A stretch of 64,000 nt of DNA from Fibrobacter sp. (GCA_024398835.1 JAKSIK010000004.1:62001-126000); one strand, 5' to 3'; positions 1 through 10,367 are shown, numbered from the stretch's first letter. Notes: a model not told the origin generated them from the sequence alone. Made by a program: numbers and translations.

Positions 1-525
1 GCACGTTACTATCAGAGTATGTGCGATTTGGACGCTCTCGGCAAGGGTGTAGACTACGACGAACTTCGTGAACAGTACATTTTGTTCATCTGTCCGACGG
101 ATATTTTTGGCAGGGGGAAGGCAATTTATCGGTTTGAGAATCGTGAGACATCGGACCCGAATATTTTGATGGGCGACCTAACCTACAAAAATTACTATAT
201 ATTTAAAAAGTACGGTGAAATCGAGGATAAATCCACCCGCGAGTACATGCAGTATTTTGCCACGCAGAAGCACGAATCCGAAAAGTTGAAGCGGATTCAG
301 GAACTGGTGGAGAAGTACCGCAAGGACCCGATTACAAGGAAGGCTTACATGACTCTTGAACAGGAATTGAACATTCGGTACAAGAAAGGCGTAAAGGAAG
401 GTCGTGCAGAAGGAGCGGACTTGAAAAATCGGCAGCTTGCCAAGGGTTTCCGTGATGACGGATTTCCTTTAGAGGCGATTGCCAAGCAAACGGGCCTCAC
501 CAAGGAAGAAATCCTCGCGCTGTAA
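1..525 (+). CDS. Rpn-family PD-(D/E)XK nuclease / putative transposase, 3' part
   Basis: The frame is open to the left window edge (ARYYQSMCDL...) and ends at TAA 523-525, so only the last 174 codons are present. It aligns along its length with the complete paralogue at 22150-22944: ARYYQ, the EQY-I-F-CP-DIFG segment, the YFATQK/YFATDK segment and the C-terminus AKQTGLTKEEILAL. The Rpn (PDDEXK_2) family comprises recombination-promoting nucleases related to transposases of the PD-(D/E)XK fold. The catalytic D...ExQ part of this copy lies outside the window, so I cannot say whether it is intact. It points inward, towards the pilin/adhesin cluster, mirroring the copy on the other side. Function is from family resemblance; the truncation is only a window effect. 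Confidence 0.75.
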   Translation, partial: ARYYQSMCDLDALGKGVDYDELREQYILFICPTDIFGRGKAIYRFENRETSDPNILMGDLTYKNYYIFKKYGEIEDKSTREYMQYFATQKHESEKLKRIQELVEKYRKDPITRKAYMTLEQELNIRYKKGVKEGRAEGADLKNRQLAKGFRDDGFPLEAIAKQTGLTKEEILAL

Positions 526-529
526 GCGC

Positions 530-905
530 CCCGCCCTCGCGTCATCTATTAAGCCACCTTTCGGGGTGGCATTTTTCATACAAGAGATCGCCACAGGGCT
601 CAAGCCCTTCGCGATGACATAGGGCGGGTTTTGCTTTGGATTCGCGACACTCGGCTTGCACGTCATTGCACTACGTGCCATGACCGCTTCAGTTGTCAAA
701 TGCAATCCCGTAAACGGTCTTGCGCTTGACAACCTTGCACGTCATTGCGAACGTAGTGAAGCAATCCAAGACAGTTCTTCTTGGATCGCCACAGCAAGCG
801 AGAGGATTGCTTCACCCCTGCGGGGTTCGCAATGACGTTTTTCATCAGGCAACCTGCGGGTTGCTTTTTAATACGAGAAAGGCTCCCCGCTTCATCAGCA
901 GAGAG
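530..905. repeat. Left arm of a large inverted repeat
   Basis: This gene-free stretch is the reverse complement of 21565-22150 with a few indels. Bases 659-771 are identical, reverse-complemented, to 21859-21971 (113 of 113 by eye). A second exact block of about 58 bases lies around 811-868 and matches 21610-21667. It is built of GTCATTGCGAAC...GAAGCAATCC-type palindromic units common in intergenic repeats of many bacteria. No convincing gene is present. Confidence 0.85.
549..577 (+). terminator. Rho-independent terminator after the left Rpn gene
   Basis: GCCACC (553-558) pairs with GGTGGC (565-570), followed by ATTTTT. It lies 25-50 bases after the TAA of the nuclease gene. Confidence 0.7.
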
Positions 906-910
906 CCTTG
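877..910 (-). terminator. Terminator of the left giant pseudopilin gene
   Basis: On the minus strand AAGGCTC (909-903) pairs with GAGCCTT (885-879) and is followed by TCTCGTATT. It lies about 25 bases after the stop of the giant gene. The mirror hairpin ends the right giant gene at 21565-21595. Confidence 0.6.
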
Positions 911-934
911 GTCGAAATTTAAGTGGTTAGGGGG

Positions 935-3900
935 TTACCAACCATGCTTACAATGAAGTGTTCCTCCGGTAACCGTAATCGTTTTACCCGAAGTACAGCT
1001 AACCCCTGTATCTTGGATGTTTGAAAGAGATTGCCAATCAAAACTCGTCCATTTCTCGGAACCATTTACAAATATTTTCTTTCCGCCTCCATTGGCGCCA
1101 CAAATAAGATTATTGCTATTGGAACAACTGAGAACATATGATTGTCCAACTTCAAAATCGTATGTGTTACCTCCAGTGAACGTTACCGTAATCGCTCCAC
1201 CGCCGCCACCGCCAGCAGAACTGCTGGATACCGCAGCGCTGCTGGAGCTTGTGGAACCACCGCCACCTGCGCAGGGGTTAGAAGCTGTAGACGTTTGAAC
1301 ATATGCCCAGCCAGCACTTATTTCAAGATACCACCCTCCATCAACCTTCGTTGCGGCATTATTCAAATGGTTCATACATCCCGTAGCATTGCCCCAACAT
1401 GGCTGAGTAGAAGATTGAGATTGACCATTTACCTTCCACGACCCATTAACCGACAATGTAGTTGCATCAGTAATGAACATACATCCGTAGAAGGAAGTTT
1501 GATTGACGCCACCAAGTTTGATATTGTCACATCCACTTGCGCAGAATTCCGTGCAACGGCACCCTTCTGCACTACTGCTAGAAGCGGCAGAGCTGCTGGA
1601 GACTGCAGAACTACTAGAAGACTTGGCAGAGCTGGAGCTTACGGCCACGGTAAGGGTTGCCTTACAGCTAGTCTCCGCACCATTCAGCCACACCACATAT
1701 TCACCAGCGGTATTGACATTCATTGTCCTGTCGCCATCGCTAACGCCGCTCGTAGGCCCTTCAACGGTGGTTCCATCCCGCTTAATCATATAAGAACACT
1801 TGCCGTTCTTACAGTTGTTCAGCTTATACCTGAACGTGGTGCTGTTCCCAGAGTTGATTGTGGAATTATCCAGACGACAATTGGTCATAGACGGCTGGTT
1901 CACCGTAATGCTTGCCGTGCAACGCTGTTCACCCGCAATTTTCATGGAGTAGGTTCCATTCTCCGTGAGGTAGAAGGTATTACTGCTCCAATCGTTGTTG
2001 TTGTAATTAGAACTGAAGGTTCCCGACTGAACAGTCGTTCCACCGGGGCTTAGGATTTCCCAGGACATGCCACTTTCAGCGATGATCTTCGCCTTGAACT
2101 GGTCTTGTTCACCATAGGTTCGCGTACTCTGCCCGAATTGACAATACGTTGCCTGAGGCTGCTGCTTGTCAATCGTTTTGGAGCATGCCGCCGAAGCATC
2201 TTCTGAAAGGAGATGCAAGGTGTAGGTTCCGTAGCCCGTCACCTGCGGAGAGATGTTGTTGCCAAAGGTTCCATTCTTGACCGTAACACCATCCTTCTTC
2301 AGATACCAATTACAAACATTGTTGTTGCAGTTGGTCATGTCGGCACGGAACGTGGTAGTTCCGGAAGCACCGAGAGTGGAGTTATCCACACGGCAGTTGC
2401 TGGCCTGCATGGCGTTCATGCTGGGTGTTGCCGTACAGGAAGCCTCGGAGGAACCATTGATATACACCGTATAAGCACCAGCCTCACGCATGGTGAAGTA
2501 AACCTGCGTTTCCTGGCCAGAATTGCCATTGGTGGTTCCGGTGGTTGCATTGTTACCAGAAGGATACTTGACGACATAAGAGCAGCCCAAGCAAGTCGTC
2601 TTGAACTTGTAGCCACCATTATCACCCCAGTTGTAGCTGGAATTTACAAAGCCCAAGCATGTGGTGGTGATGCCGCTAGAGCTACTTACGCTGGAACTGC
2701 TTGCCACACTGGAGCTGCTTACGCTGGAACTGCTTGCAACGCTAGAACTGCTTGCCACGCTGGAGCTGCTTGCAACACTGGAGCTGCTTGCCACAGAAGA
2801 GGAGCTGGCAGCCGTCGGCAACTTACAATCAGGAGCTGTAACATTTACGCTGGAGCCATAATTGCTTCCGCTATACGTCTGAATGTAATAGCCACCGTCA
2901 ATTGCTGCCGGGTAACCGTTACAGCATGTTTGCGAATAGCCGTTATATTCCTTTCCATTGACCTTATATTTGCCACTACCATTGAGAACAATGTTACCCG
3001 TCACAAAGTAGCATCTACCATCAAATGCAAAACTATTCGGCGTAGTAACCACATTTTCACAGCCACTTGGCGGGCTACAAGCACCGGCTTCCTTCACCTC
3101 GAATTGAGCAGATGTACAACCATCAAATGGTGTGGTAGCTGGGCTAGTAGAAACGATTTCGAACCAGTAGTACCCAGGATCAAGTGCATTACCAGAACCG
3201 TTGGCGGCATCAGAACCTGTGGCACCGTTGGTTACGTTTCCAGAACCTGTATAAACATCCGTTCCGGCCTCTTGCAAGGTAATCTTATAGGGGCACCCTG
3301 TGGACGGGCAGTTCGCAATGGAGTATGAGAACTGCGGAATTCCTTGATTTCCCATCACAGAAGTCTTGGACAGGCCACCGCACCTAGCCTCAATGCTATT
3401 GAGGGTGTAGGAATTCGTCGGGCACTCAAATTCTACGCCTTCCAAGGTAGTCATTTTTACTTCAAATGTGTACGGAGTTCCGGTATGAGGAGCTGCATAC
3501 GGATTGTCCGCGAAGTCGAAACTGAAGGTGGCGTTTTTCCCGGATTCCGTATAAGTGCATCCGCCGGTTTCGCAATCGTAGTTCTTGCTTGTGACATAAG
3601 AACTGCTTTCCTTAACATCGAAGGACTTCACCTGGGTATAGTTCGTCACATCAACAGAGAACTTCCATTTTCCAGAAACAGCATCATAAGTCAAGTTTTC
3701 GGAACAGGTAAGTGTCACCACATTGGGGCAATAGGAATACACCGCCTTTACGGTGATACTTGCAGTTCCCACAGCCCGGATGGTAACACCATATACGGAT
3801 TGAGGGTCAAATCCATCGGCATCGAGCAGGGATTCGACATCAATGTCAATGGTTCCAGTCGCCGAAGTCTCATAGGATTTACTGTAAAAGATTGGGCCAT

Positions 3901-6900
3901 ACTCATCACGCTGGCTTAGCAGGTAAATCTCCACACCAGAAGCATTGGGGTTTTCAATCTCCACCTTCAGCGTAGCCTCACGCATATTCACATAGACGCC
4001 CGCACCCAGGGTAAAGCTTTCGCTGGTACCATTGCTAATCGTGGTGATACCGCTACTGCCCATGAAATCCGTATTCTGCTTACAGTAAGAGAGTTCGCCT
4101 ACCCAGAAGCTACCGCAATGGGCTCGTTCCGTTTCGGCTAGCAGCATATCTACGTCGCTCAAGTTGTAGCAGTTACCGACACCCGCCTTTGCGGTCTTAT
4201 CTTCGCCAGCAGAAGAGCCATGAAGTCCTTTTTCGCTGAATTGATAATAGCCACTGTAGCATTCGCCGTAAGATGTACTTGTTCCACAATTGCCATCAGA
4301 GCCTTTATAGTAGTAATGAGGCGCGCAATTCTTAGCATCAAACCAGCTGGAAAGACCAACCCAGGGTGTCACAGACGAATCCTTCGGAACAACGCCACCT
4401 GCATAGGCAGCCTTGAAAGAACAGTTCACCGTGGGGTAAGTATCCCAGCATTCACTTCCATAGTCCTCGCTCTTCCAGCCAATATCATAGAGTTTGAAGT
4501 TCGGGTCTGCCAAACGGAAACCAACATACTGCCCTGAGCTGGAAAAGCCTTCGCTGAAACTGAAGGAAGTGTTGTACGCTTCAGAGGCTCCATAGCGACT
4601 TGTATAGACGTTTACATTTATCGCCGTTTCGCTAATGACGACATCTGCCTCTACAACAGTCGTTGTAGAAATCGAGAGTTTAGAGCCACCAGCAGTTTCA
4701 ACATTTCTGATTTTGCAGAGAGTTTCATTTTGGTCACAGAGTCTAACAGCCAAATCGCCACTATTGTCAGCAAACAGGCTCATAAACAGGTATTCTGTTC
4801 CGTCTTCATTTGAATGCAGGATAAATCCAGAATTCTTGACAGTTGTCGGAATGCTGGAATTGGCTCCTGCAGCCACTTTAGGAACTTGCACCACGGTTTT
4901 CAAGGTTCCCTTATAGCCCGCTTCTGCCGTGCTCATCACGATAGTGCCGAGTTTGTTGTTTTTGTCGGGCTTGGCCGCAACATAACCATCTTCATAGGCA
5001 ATGTTTGAAGTGTTCGTCGCCACCCATTTTTCGCCATTTTCGCCAATGCAGTATTTTTCTGTGCAACTGTTGGAAGCATCGGATAGACCTGTCTTGAATT
5101 CGTCAAAGAAGCAATGCTTGTCGGTCTCGTTAAAGTGGGCAATTACAAGGTTGTCATCGGCAGTAATTGTGAATTCGGTGAAGACATCCCCAGAACTTGT
5201 CGTTACGGGGCAATTCAAGCCGGTACATTTCCAGTAGTTGAATTCTGTGGGTCTTGTTCCAGCGAACTTCAATCGGACCTTTTCACCATTGTACACATGC
5301 ATGGAGCAATATTCTGATGTCGTAGAAACATCGCTGCCGAATGTGCAAGTTTCAGATGTTCCAACGCGGGAATCTGCGGAGGAATTCGTCACTTCGGCCA
5401 CAATTGAGAAACCGGTAAGATTTTCACCCGAGAAACCAAAGCGGAAAGGCATGGATTTAGCCTTAGCGCTAGCAGGAAGTTTATAGGTTCCTCCAACGAC
5501 AAGGCTCGTTTGCTCAATCTTCTTTTCTGGGATAATGACAATACAGCCTTCGCCACCATTCTGTGAAAGGGCGATATCATCGGCAACGCCGCAAGACCAG
5601 CTATTGTTGATGGAAACCGTATTGCAATTCGGGTCGGCTTTCACCCATGGGCTAGATGACGGGCAATCGGGCCAGGCATTCAAATCCGCAGGACAACCGG
5701 AGTTATTTTCACAGTATGTCTGCAATTCGTCTGTAGAAACATCTTCACGTTCAATCGTCACGCTGGAAGCAATTGTAAGAACAATGGTGCTGGGGAAGTT
5801 TATGATATAACCTTCACCCGCCGCCAAGGAGAACATCGCGGTTCCATTCCCTGCATTGACCGTGCTCACTGAGAATAGCGTAATCACAGAATTGTTTTCA
5901 TCCGCTGCAATATTGAATGTGCAGTTGGTTCCCGAGCATGACGCATCTCCCTGAGGAGTGTATGTCCATCCAGCAATATCGGCGGGCTTTGTCACATTCA
6001 AGGCAATTGGAGTTGAATGGGGAGGAATGTTGACTTGAACATCATATAGGCTTGATGCTCCCATTTCAACATTGGACTCTGTAAAGTTAACATAGGGGGA
6101 ATTTCCAGTTTCACCAGTAGCAACAACATAGAACGGAACCTGCTTTCCGCTGTATGTATAGGTACAGGAGTATCGTCCACGGGTGAGTTTGTCATCGCCA
6201 CCTGCAGCGTTGTACATTACTCCGCTTGTACGCAAAAGTGACGGACCAGAGCACTGGACATTTCCTGAAGCTTTGTTGATATTCAAACCATTCAGGCCGA
6301 TGACATTGTAATAATCGCTTAATTGGCCAACCGGGTCAGTGGTTATGTAAATCACACGGGGAACCACAATGAAATCCTGAGCCAAGTCTGCAGCACTGCC
6401 ATCCGGCAAATTTTCATCAGTCTTGTAACTTGTTTCGAGGCTTACGGAAATGGTCGGCGCATTAGAAACATAATATCTATCATATCCGCCCAAGACAATT
6501 TCCTGGACCAATTCACCACCGGATCCTTCTCCGGCACTACCAGTACCGCCACCGGCACCACACGCACTCAAGCTGCCGTCATTGTCACAGATGATGGAAG
6601 ATTTCGCCAAATCATCAAGCAAATCCTGGTCCATATCCAAAACGGAACCGCCCTGAATTTTTCCAATACCTCCCTTATCACAATCAGCTACTGGCTGATA
6701 AATAGTACCCTTCAATTTAATGCCATTAGAGTTGGAGATTTTACCCTTTGTATAAATGAAGTAATGGTTTGCAGTTCCACCGATATTGCTTGCACCGTCC
6801 ATCAGGTATAAGAAAACCTTTCCATCGTCGCTAGTAGCAGGCAAACCATTTTGACAACTAATAGAGCCATCTTTGATAATAATGAATTTTCCATTTAATG

Positions 6901-8980
6901 TTCCAGAAGGACAAGCGTCATCACCTGTTCCACCGCTCACCCTCACAACGAGGTATCCATTGTACAAACTATCTACTTTTAGGCCATCATCAGCTATATT
7001 GTGAGCATAACAATTGTTTAACTGACTAACCAAGCTCTTACTCCAAGACTTGATACCTGCTGCACAACCATAATTTGCGTATTTTTCGAAATTCTGGTAG
7101 CCTGTGCTCAAGGGGTCTCTCACCTTAAATTTGGAACCATTGCAACCATTTTCTGTTGGCTCCCACAATTTGTTACAATCTTCCACCACATGCGTTCCGC
7201 ATTCAAATGGAGGCTCTGATGGTAAATTGCCAATAACAGTGCCGTTAGACTTAAACCAGGAGGGCACTGCGCAAGATGGACGGTAAGTTCCACCCGATTT
7301 GCAATATGGCGAAGCTGTCGGAGTACCATTGACGTAATGATAATAGTTCGTCGTTCCCTTCAAGTCGTTGTAAAGCTGTCCTCCCACTTTATACACGCCA
7401 ATTGGTGTTGGAGAAGTAAATTTTGATGCAATTTGACCAGCATCCGGTTTGAACTTGTTGTAGTTTCCATCGTATGCACCCGAATATGACAACTTGATTT
7501 GTTGTTCGTTATCCGCAGCATTGGTACTAGCCGTATAGTATTTCCAGTTAGACAACGGATAGTTTTCCACAAATTCAACATCTGTCACGCCGGGTTCCAG
7601 GTAATACACATAGTAGGCATTTGCACCAGGGCTTGATACAGAAGGGTAAGGATAATAGGTTTGACCACCCCAGTTCTGCCATCCCTTGGTGTAATAGGAG
7701 TAGTATGACCCGCCGAGCCAATCTTCCCAATGAGGCACTCCCCAGGTTCCGCAGATGTTATAATTTGAGGAGGCAGTAAACCAGTTGTCTCCACCGCCAT
7801 CGCCAACCCTGATAGTCCATTCATCATCAGAGGATATCTTGCTTGGACAGTAATTCTTGCTGTTTGATTTTTCGACAAACGCCTTTGTATTCCGCAAGTT
7901 GGCATAATCAGAATAGGGGTGCCCGCCAGCTACGTAGACCATAGCATCAGAAGCGGACCCTAAAATAATTTTGCTGTAATTGGTTCTATTGTCGCTAAAG
8001 TCCTGATAAGAAATGTTTCCTCCACCAGGCATCCAAACGTTGCCAACAACTTCCATGGATGCATTCGTTCCACCAGAGCGAACACGCCCTGTTTCGGACG
8101 TACAAAGGTTCCCACCCACCTTAACATAGTAGCTTCCACCACTCTGGTTCGTTTTAAGGAGTCCATTTATGGTGAGGTTTCCCTGGAAATCCAGAGGACC
8201 GGTGCTTGATTGTTGAACCGTTCCATCTAAGACTACATCCCCCGTAGCAGTGATTCTTGAATTGTTCACATTTCCATGAACATATAAATCCTGAGCATGT
8301 ATACCATTGTTTTCCATACCCATGTCACCGCCAACGCAAGCCAACTGTCCCACATTTACATTACTACCTGAAAGTGTTGCGTTCCCTGTGACCACGAAAT
8401 TTCCTGAAATGTCTTGAGGGTTTCCGCTCCAGTTTCCATTCACAATGGCTGAACTCATGGTAACACCAGCACTATTAAATGAGCCTGCATAATAGGCGTA
8501 ATCAAAATTGACATGGGCATTAGCCTCAATTTGAGGGACTTGAACCCGATACAAGCCATCTACATTGAAAATACCGACCAAACTATAGCGAGTATTATTT
8601 TTGGCCTTTCCAGAAGAGAGCAATTTCAACTTGTATGTGGAACTTTCTGTATTGACACCTACAAGCCATACATCAAATTCCTGCCCTTCTTTCGTCAATT
8701 CCTTCAACTGAGAATTCAGTTTGATTGGTTTGTTGCCGCCATCAATGTACTGTTTGATTAACGAGCCCACATCGTTTGCATGGTATGTCATCCATGTGCG
8801 AGAATTTTCAAGGCCCGCCATAGCGCTCTGGTAGGCCGTATTTTGCAGCATTCGAGATCCGCTTGAGCCATTGGACGAAGAAAGCCACTTGAATGTGGCC
8901 GTAGCGGCAATGGTGGCCACCAACATGAAGAGTAGCACCGCGATGAGTGAGACACCCTTTTTGTATTGCAATCCTTGCAT
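935..8980 (-). CDS. Giant PilX-type pseudopilin-adhesin, left copy (2681 aa)
   Basis: The start is the ATG at 8980, 10 bases after the PilW-like stop, with CGGAGG at 8990-8985. The N-terminus has a prepilin-type signal (KKG|VSLIAVLLFML, hydrophobic to about residue 30) as in PilX minor pilins, with Ala instead of Glu at mature position 5. After it come: a pilin-like head (to about 165); a beta-helix-like stretch of G-N/TGN turns (about 175-310); a long Cys-rich region; a ConA/LamG-like segment (about 1290-1500) starting HCFFDEF; Ig-like units; a small Cys-rich module (CENVV...) followed by a poly-Ser linker (about 2055-2100); four Ig-like repeats of about 80 aa; then a second such module and a terminal module separated by two more Ser linkers. 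It is paralogous to 12195-21506. I infer a surface or pilus-tip adhesin on a type IV pilus-like machine. Substrate is unknown; carbohydrate binding is a guess. Confidence 0.85.
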   Translation of the reverse strand: MQGLQYKKGVSLIAVLLFMLVATIAATATFKWLSSSNGSSGSRMLQNTAYQSAMAGLENSRTWMTYHANDVGSLIKQYIDGGNKPIKLNSQLKELTKEGQEFDVWLVGVNTESSTYKLKLLSSGKAKNNTRYSLVGIFNVDGLYRVQVPQIEANAHVNFDYAYYAGSFNSAGVTMSSAIVNGNWSGNPQDISGNFVVTGNATLSGSNVNVGQLACVGGDMGMENNGIHAQDLYVHGNVNNSRITATGDVVLDGTVQQSSTGPLDFQGNLTINGLLKTNQSGGSYYVKVGGNLCTSETGRVRSGGTNASMEVVGNVWMPGGGNISYQDFSDNRTNYSKIILGSASDAMVYVAGGHPYSDYANLRNTKAFVEKSNSKNYCPSKISSDDEWTIRVGDGGGDNWFTASSNYNICGTWGVPHWEDWLGGSYYSYYTKGWQNWGGQTYYPYPSVSSPGANAYYVYYLEPGVTDVEFVENYPLSNWKYYTASTNAADNEQQIKLSYSGAYDGNYNKFKPDAGQIASKFTSPTPIGVYKVGGQLYNDLKGTTNYYHYVNGTPTASPYCKSGGTYRPSCAVPSWFKSNGTVIGNLPSEPPFECGTHVVEDCNKLWEPTENGCNGSKFKVRDPLSTGYQNFEKYANYGCAAGIKSWSKSLVSQLNNCYAHNIADDGLKVDSLYNGYLVVRVSGGTGDDACPSGTLNGKFIIIKDGSISCQNGLPATSDDGKVFLYLMDGASNIGGTANHYFIYTKGKISNSNGIKLKGTIYQPVADCDKGGIGKIQGGSVLDMDQDLLDDLAKSSIICDNDGSLSACGAGGGTGSAGEGSGGELVQEIVLGGYDRYYVSNAPTISVSLETSYKTDENLPDGSAADLAQDFIVVPRVIYITTDPVGQLSDYYNVIGLNGLNINKASGNVQCSGPSLLRTSGVMYNAAGGDDKLTRGRYSCTYTYSGKQVPFYVVATGETGNSPYVNFTESNVEMGASSLYDVQVNIPPHSTPIALNVTKPADIAGWTYTPQGDASCSGTNCTFNIAADENNSVITLFSVSTVNAGNGTAMFSLAAGEGYIINFPSTIVLTIASSVTIEREDVSTDELQTYCENNSGCPADLNAWPDCPSSSPWVKADPNCNTVSINNSWSCGVADDIALSQNGGEGCIVIIPEKKIEQTSLVVGGTYKLPASAKAKSMPFRFGFSGENLTGFSIVAEVTNSSADSRVGTSETCTFGSDVSTTSEYCSMHVYNGEKVRLKFAGTRPTEFNYWKCTGLNCPVTTSSGDVFTEFTITADDNLVIAHFNETDKHCFFDEFKTGLSDASNSCTEKYCIGENGEKWVATNTSNIAYEDGYVAAKPDKNNKLGTIVMSTAEAGYKGTLKTVVQVPKVAAGANSSIPTTVKNSGFILHSNEDGTEYLFMSLFADNSGDLAVRLCDQNETLCKIRNVETAGGSKLSISTTTVVEADVVISETAINVNVYTSRYGASEAYNTSFSFSEGFSSSGQYVGFRLADPNFKLYDIGWKSEDYGSECWDTYPTVNCSFKAAYAGGVVPKDSSVTPWVGLSSWFDAKNCAPHYYYKGSDGNCGTSTSYGECYSGYYQFSEKGLHGSSAGEDKTAKAGVGNCYNLSDVDMLLAETERAHCGSFWVGELSYCKQNTDFMGSSGITTISNGTSESFTLGAGVYVNMREATLKVEIENPNASGVEIYLLSQRDEYGPIFYSKSYETSATGTIDIDVESLLDADGFDPQSVYGVTIRAVGTASITVKAVYSYCPNVVTLTCSENLTYDAVSGKWKFSVDVTNYTQVKSFDVKESSSYVTSKNYDCETGGCTYTESGKNATFSFDFADNPYAAPHTGTPYTFEVKMTTLEGVEFECPTNSYTLNSIEARCGGLSKTSVMGNQGIPQFSYSIANCPSTGCPYKITLQEAGTDVYTGSGNVTNGATGSDAANGSGNALDPGYYWFEIVSTSPATTPFDGCTSAQFEVKEAGACSPPSGCENVVTTPNSFAFDGRCYFVTGNIVLNGSGKYKVNGKEYNGYSQTCCNGYPAAIDGGYYIQTYSGSNYGSSVNVTAPDCKLPTAASSSSVASSSSVASSSSVASSSSVASSSSVSSSSVASSSSVSSSSGITTTCLGFVNSSYNWGDNGGYKFKTTCLGCSYVVKYPSGNNATTGTTNGNSGQETQVYFTMREAGAYTVYINGSSEASCTATPSMNAMQASNCRVDNSTLGASGTTTFRADMTNCNNNVCNWYLKKDGVTVKNGTFGNNISPQVTGYGTYTLHLLSEDASAACSKTIDKQQPQATYCQFGQSTRTYGEQDQFKAKIIAESGMSWEILSPGGTTVQSGTFSSNYNNNDWSSNTFYLTENGTYSMKIAGEQRCTASITVNQPSMTNCRLDNSTINSGNSTTFRYKLNNCKNGKCSYMIKRDGTTVEGPTSGVSDGDRTMNVNTAGEYVVWLNGAETSCKATLTVAVSSSSAKSSSSSAVSSSSAASSSSAEGCRCTEFCASGCDNIKLGGVNQTSFYGCMFITDATTLSVNGSWKVNGQSQSSTQPCWGNATGCMNHLNNAATKVDGGWYLEISAGWAYVQTSTASNPCAGGGGSTSSSSAAVSSSSAGGGGGGAITVTFTGGNTYDFEVGQSYVLSCSNSNNLICGANGGGKKIFVNGSEKWTSFDWQSLSNIQDTGVSCTSGKTITVTGGTLHCKHGW
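2674..2811 (-). repeat. 18-base tandem repeat encoding (SSSSVA)n linker
   Basis: An imperfect 18-base unit, repeated about seven times, encodes SSSSVA/SSSSVS on the minus strand inside the giant gene. Poly-Ser linkers between modules are typical of Fibrobacter secreted enzymes. Two shorter Ser linkers lie near 1567-1650 and 1195-1270. Confidence 0.85.
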
Positions 8981-8990
8981 AAAACCTCCG

Positions 8991-10367
8991 CTAGTCCTTT
9001 GGTCCATTGGATGGGGTGGGTATAACTGTTTCTACTACGCCACCTTCACCATTCCGCTGCACTGTTAGCGTTATTTTAAAAGCCTTCACGTTTTTCTTTT
9101 GTACGATATTTGAAGGACCTTCAGTGTCCCAATCGTCAAATGTATAGTTTGCCGTAGCCACTTTTTTCAATTTCAAATCGTCAATAAAAAGAGTTCCTTC
9201 CGATGTTACTGGAGAATAACTGACAAAGGTGAATGTCAAGCACTGCCCCTCAACTTTTTGGGGAACCGAGAAGCGCATTTTGCGTTCCCTACCAAGAGCC
9301 TCCTGAGTTGTTGGAGGATAGAACAGGAAGTCTTTTAAATAGGGAGATTTGTTACCCTCGTTATCTCTAAATCCTACGGCCAAGAAGTCTCTCCCTGGGG
9401 TGAACATCTCCATCGCATTCCTTATTGGCGGAGGCGGCATTTTAAAGGAGATTTCATACACAACCAGCGAATCAAAAGTGAAATGGTTTTTATCTGCAGA
9501 GCAAATGGTCTTCCATGTGCTTCCCGAAACCTCTGCTATTGTTTCAAATTCGGCTGCATAGAGTTGATTCTTTTCAACAGTTTCAGGGTCGCTGGCAGCA
9601 TCCATGAGCTTATTGTTGAATTTGTCGTAGTTCAAGGCAAAACCGCTTAGACGTGAACTGGTTCCATCATTTTCAACATTCATGATGTTATAATGGTTTT
9701 CGCCATAACGCGGGATAAGCATGAACTGGTCACCGGTGAGGGGGAACATTTGAATATCTTCCTCCTCAAATTTGGGCTTCCCGGCTACGATGTTAAAAGA
9801 GGTTACGCCATCTGCAATGACCACCTCGGAAGCATCGTTTTTGGACGTCTTTGCGCAAGGGTCGTCGGCCGCTAAATCCAGACCAGCCTTCTTGGCAACC
9901 GTCCAACAGGAACGCTTAAGTTCGCTACCCTCCACAAACCAGCGGACTTCTTCCACAGATACATACTTTCCATCGGAATCGTAGCGCACCCTACGAAGGG
10001 TTAAATCGCTTTGGCCATTGGTTTCCACAAGTTTGAATGAGGAGGAGTCCTTCTTGGCGTCCTCATCGGTGGCCGGGTTCATATAGACATCCGAATAGAC
10101 GGAACTGAATTCATCACTTGCAGCAGCGCCTGGAGTTTCCTTAGAACTTTTGGCACCCATTTGAGCAACATCGTCTCGAATGATTGCAGAAATGTTGCCC
10201 GCCACCTCATTAGCTTCAATCATACTCTGGTTCCGGACACGGAACTTGGTACTATTGCTAAATGCTTGACCAGCAACGATAACCACGATACCCATGATGG
10301 CTATGTACACCACGAGTTCCATCAAAGTGAAACCACCGCGGGCACCGAGCCATGCACCACATCCCAC
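8991..10367 (-). CDS. PilW-like minor pseudopilin, left copy
   Basis: The conserved N-methylation motif is ARGG|FTLMELVVYIAIMG, followed by about 20 hydrophobic residues and the conserved segment AFSNSTKFRVRNQSM. The rest is a large globular head of about 420 aa with no recognised enzyme motif. I chose the GTG at 10367, which gives a 12-residue leader. The frame stays open to a GTG at 10535, with ATGs at 10514 and 10508; these would give an unusually long leader of about 57-67 residues. A 16-base segment upstream (10400-10415) is shared, in the same frame, with the right copy. The gene ends 10 bases before the giant pseudopilin ATG, so the two are probably translationally coupled. Expected role: minor pseudopilin priming or capping a type IV pilus-like fibre together with the giant partner. 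Confidence 0.8.
   Translation of the reverse strand: MGCGAWLGARGGFTLMELVVYIAIMGIVVIVAGQAFSNSTKFRVRNQSMIEANEVAGNISAIIRDDVAQMGAKSSKETPGAAASDEFSSVYSDVYMNPATDEDAKKDSSSFKLVETNGQSDLTLRRVRYDSDGKYVSVEEVRWFVEGSELKRSCWTVAKKAGLDLAADDPCAKTSKNDASEVVIADGVTSFNIVAGKPKFEEEDIQMFPLTGDQFMLIPRYGENHYNIMNVENDGTSSRLSGFALNYDKFNNKLMDAASDPETVEKNQLYAAEFETIAEVSGSTWKTICSADKNHFTFDSLVVYEISFKMPPPPIRNAMEMFTPGRDFLAVGFRDNEGNKSPYLKDFLFYPPTTQEALGRERKMRFSVPQKVEGQCLTFTFVSYSPVTSEGTLFIDDLKLKKVATANYTFDDWDTEGPSNIVQKKNVKAFKITLTVQRNGEGGVVETVIPTPSNGPKD

Noticed and set aside
530-905. Inverted repeats as ends of a classical insertion sequence or composite transposon
   Set aside because: There is no DDE transposase or target-site duplication that I can see. 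The arms consist of dispersed palindromic units, and the enclosed genes are not typical cargo. The Rpn genes remain the only recombination-related proteins.
2674-2811. Regular short repeats that might be taken for a CRISPR array or minisatellite
   Set aside because: The 18-base units are in frame and encode SSSSVA linkers; there are no spacers or conserved direct repeats of CRISPR length.
1142-3328. Long plus-strand reading frames (303 and 371 codons) opposite the left giant gene
   Set aside because: They are the complement of a clearly coding, paralogue-supported gene. Their translations are Arg/Ala/Thr/His-rich and non-globular with no start signals.
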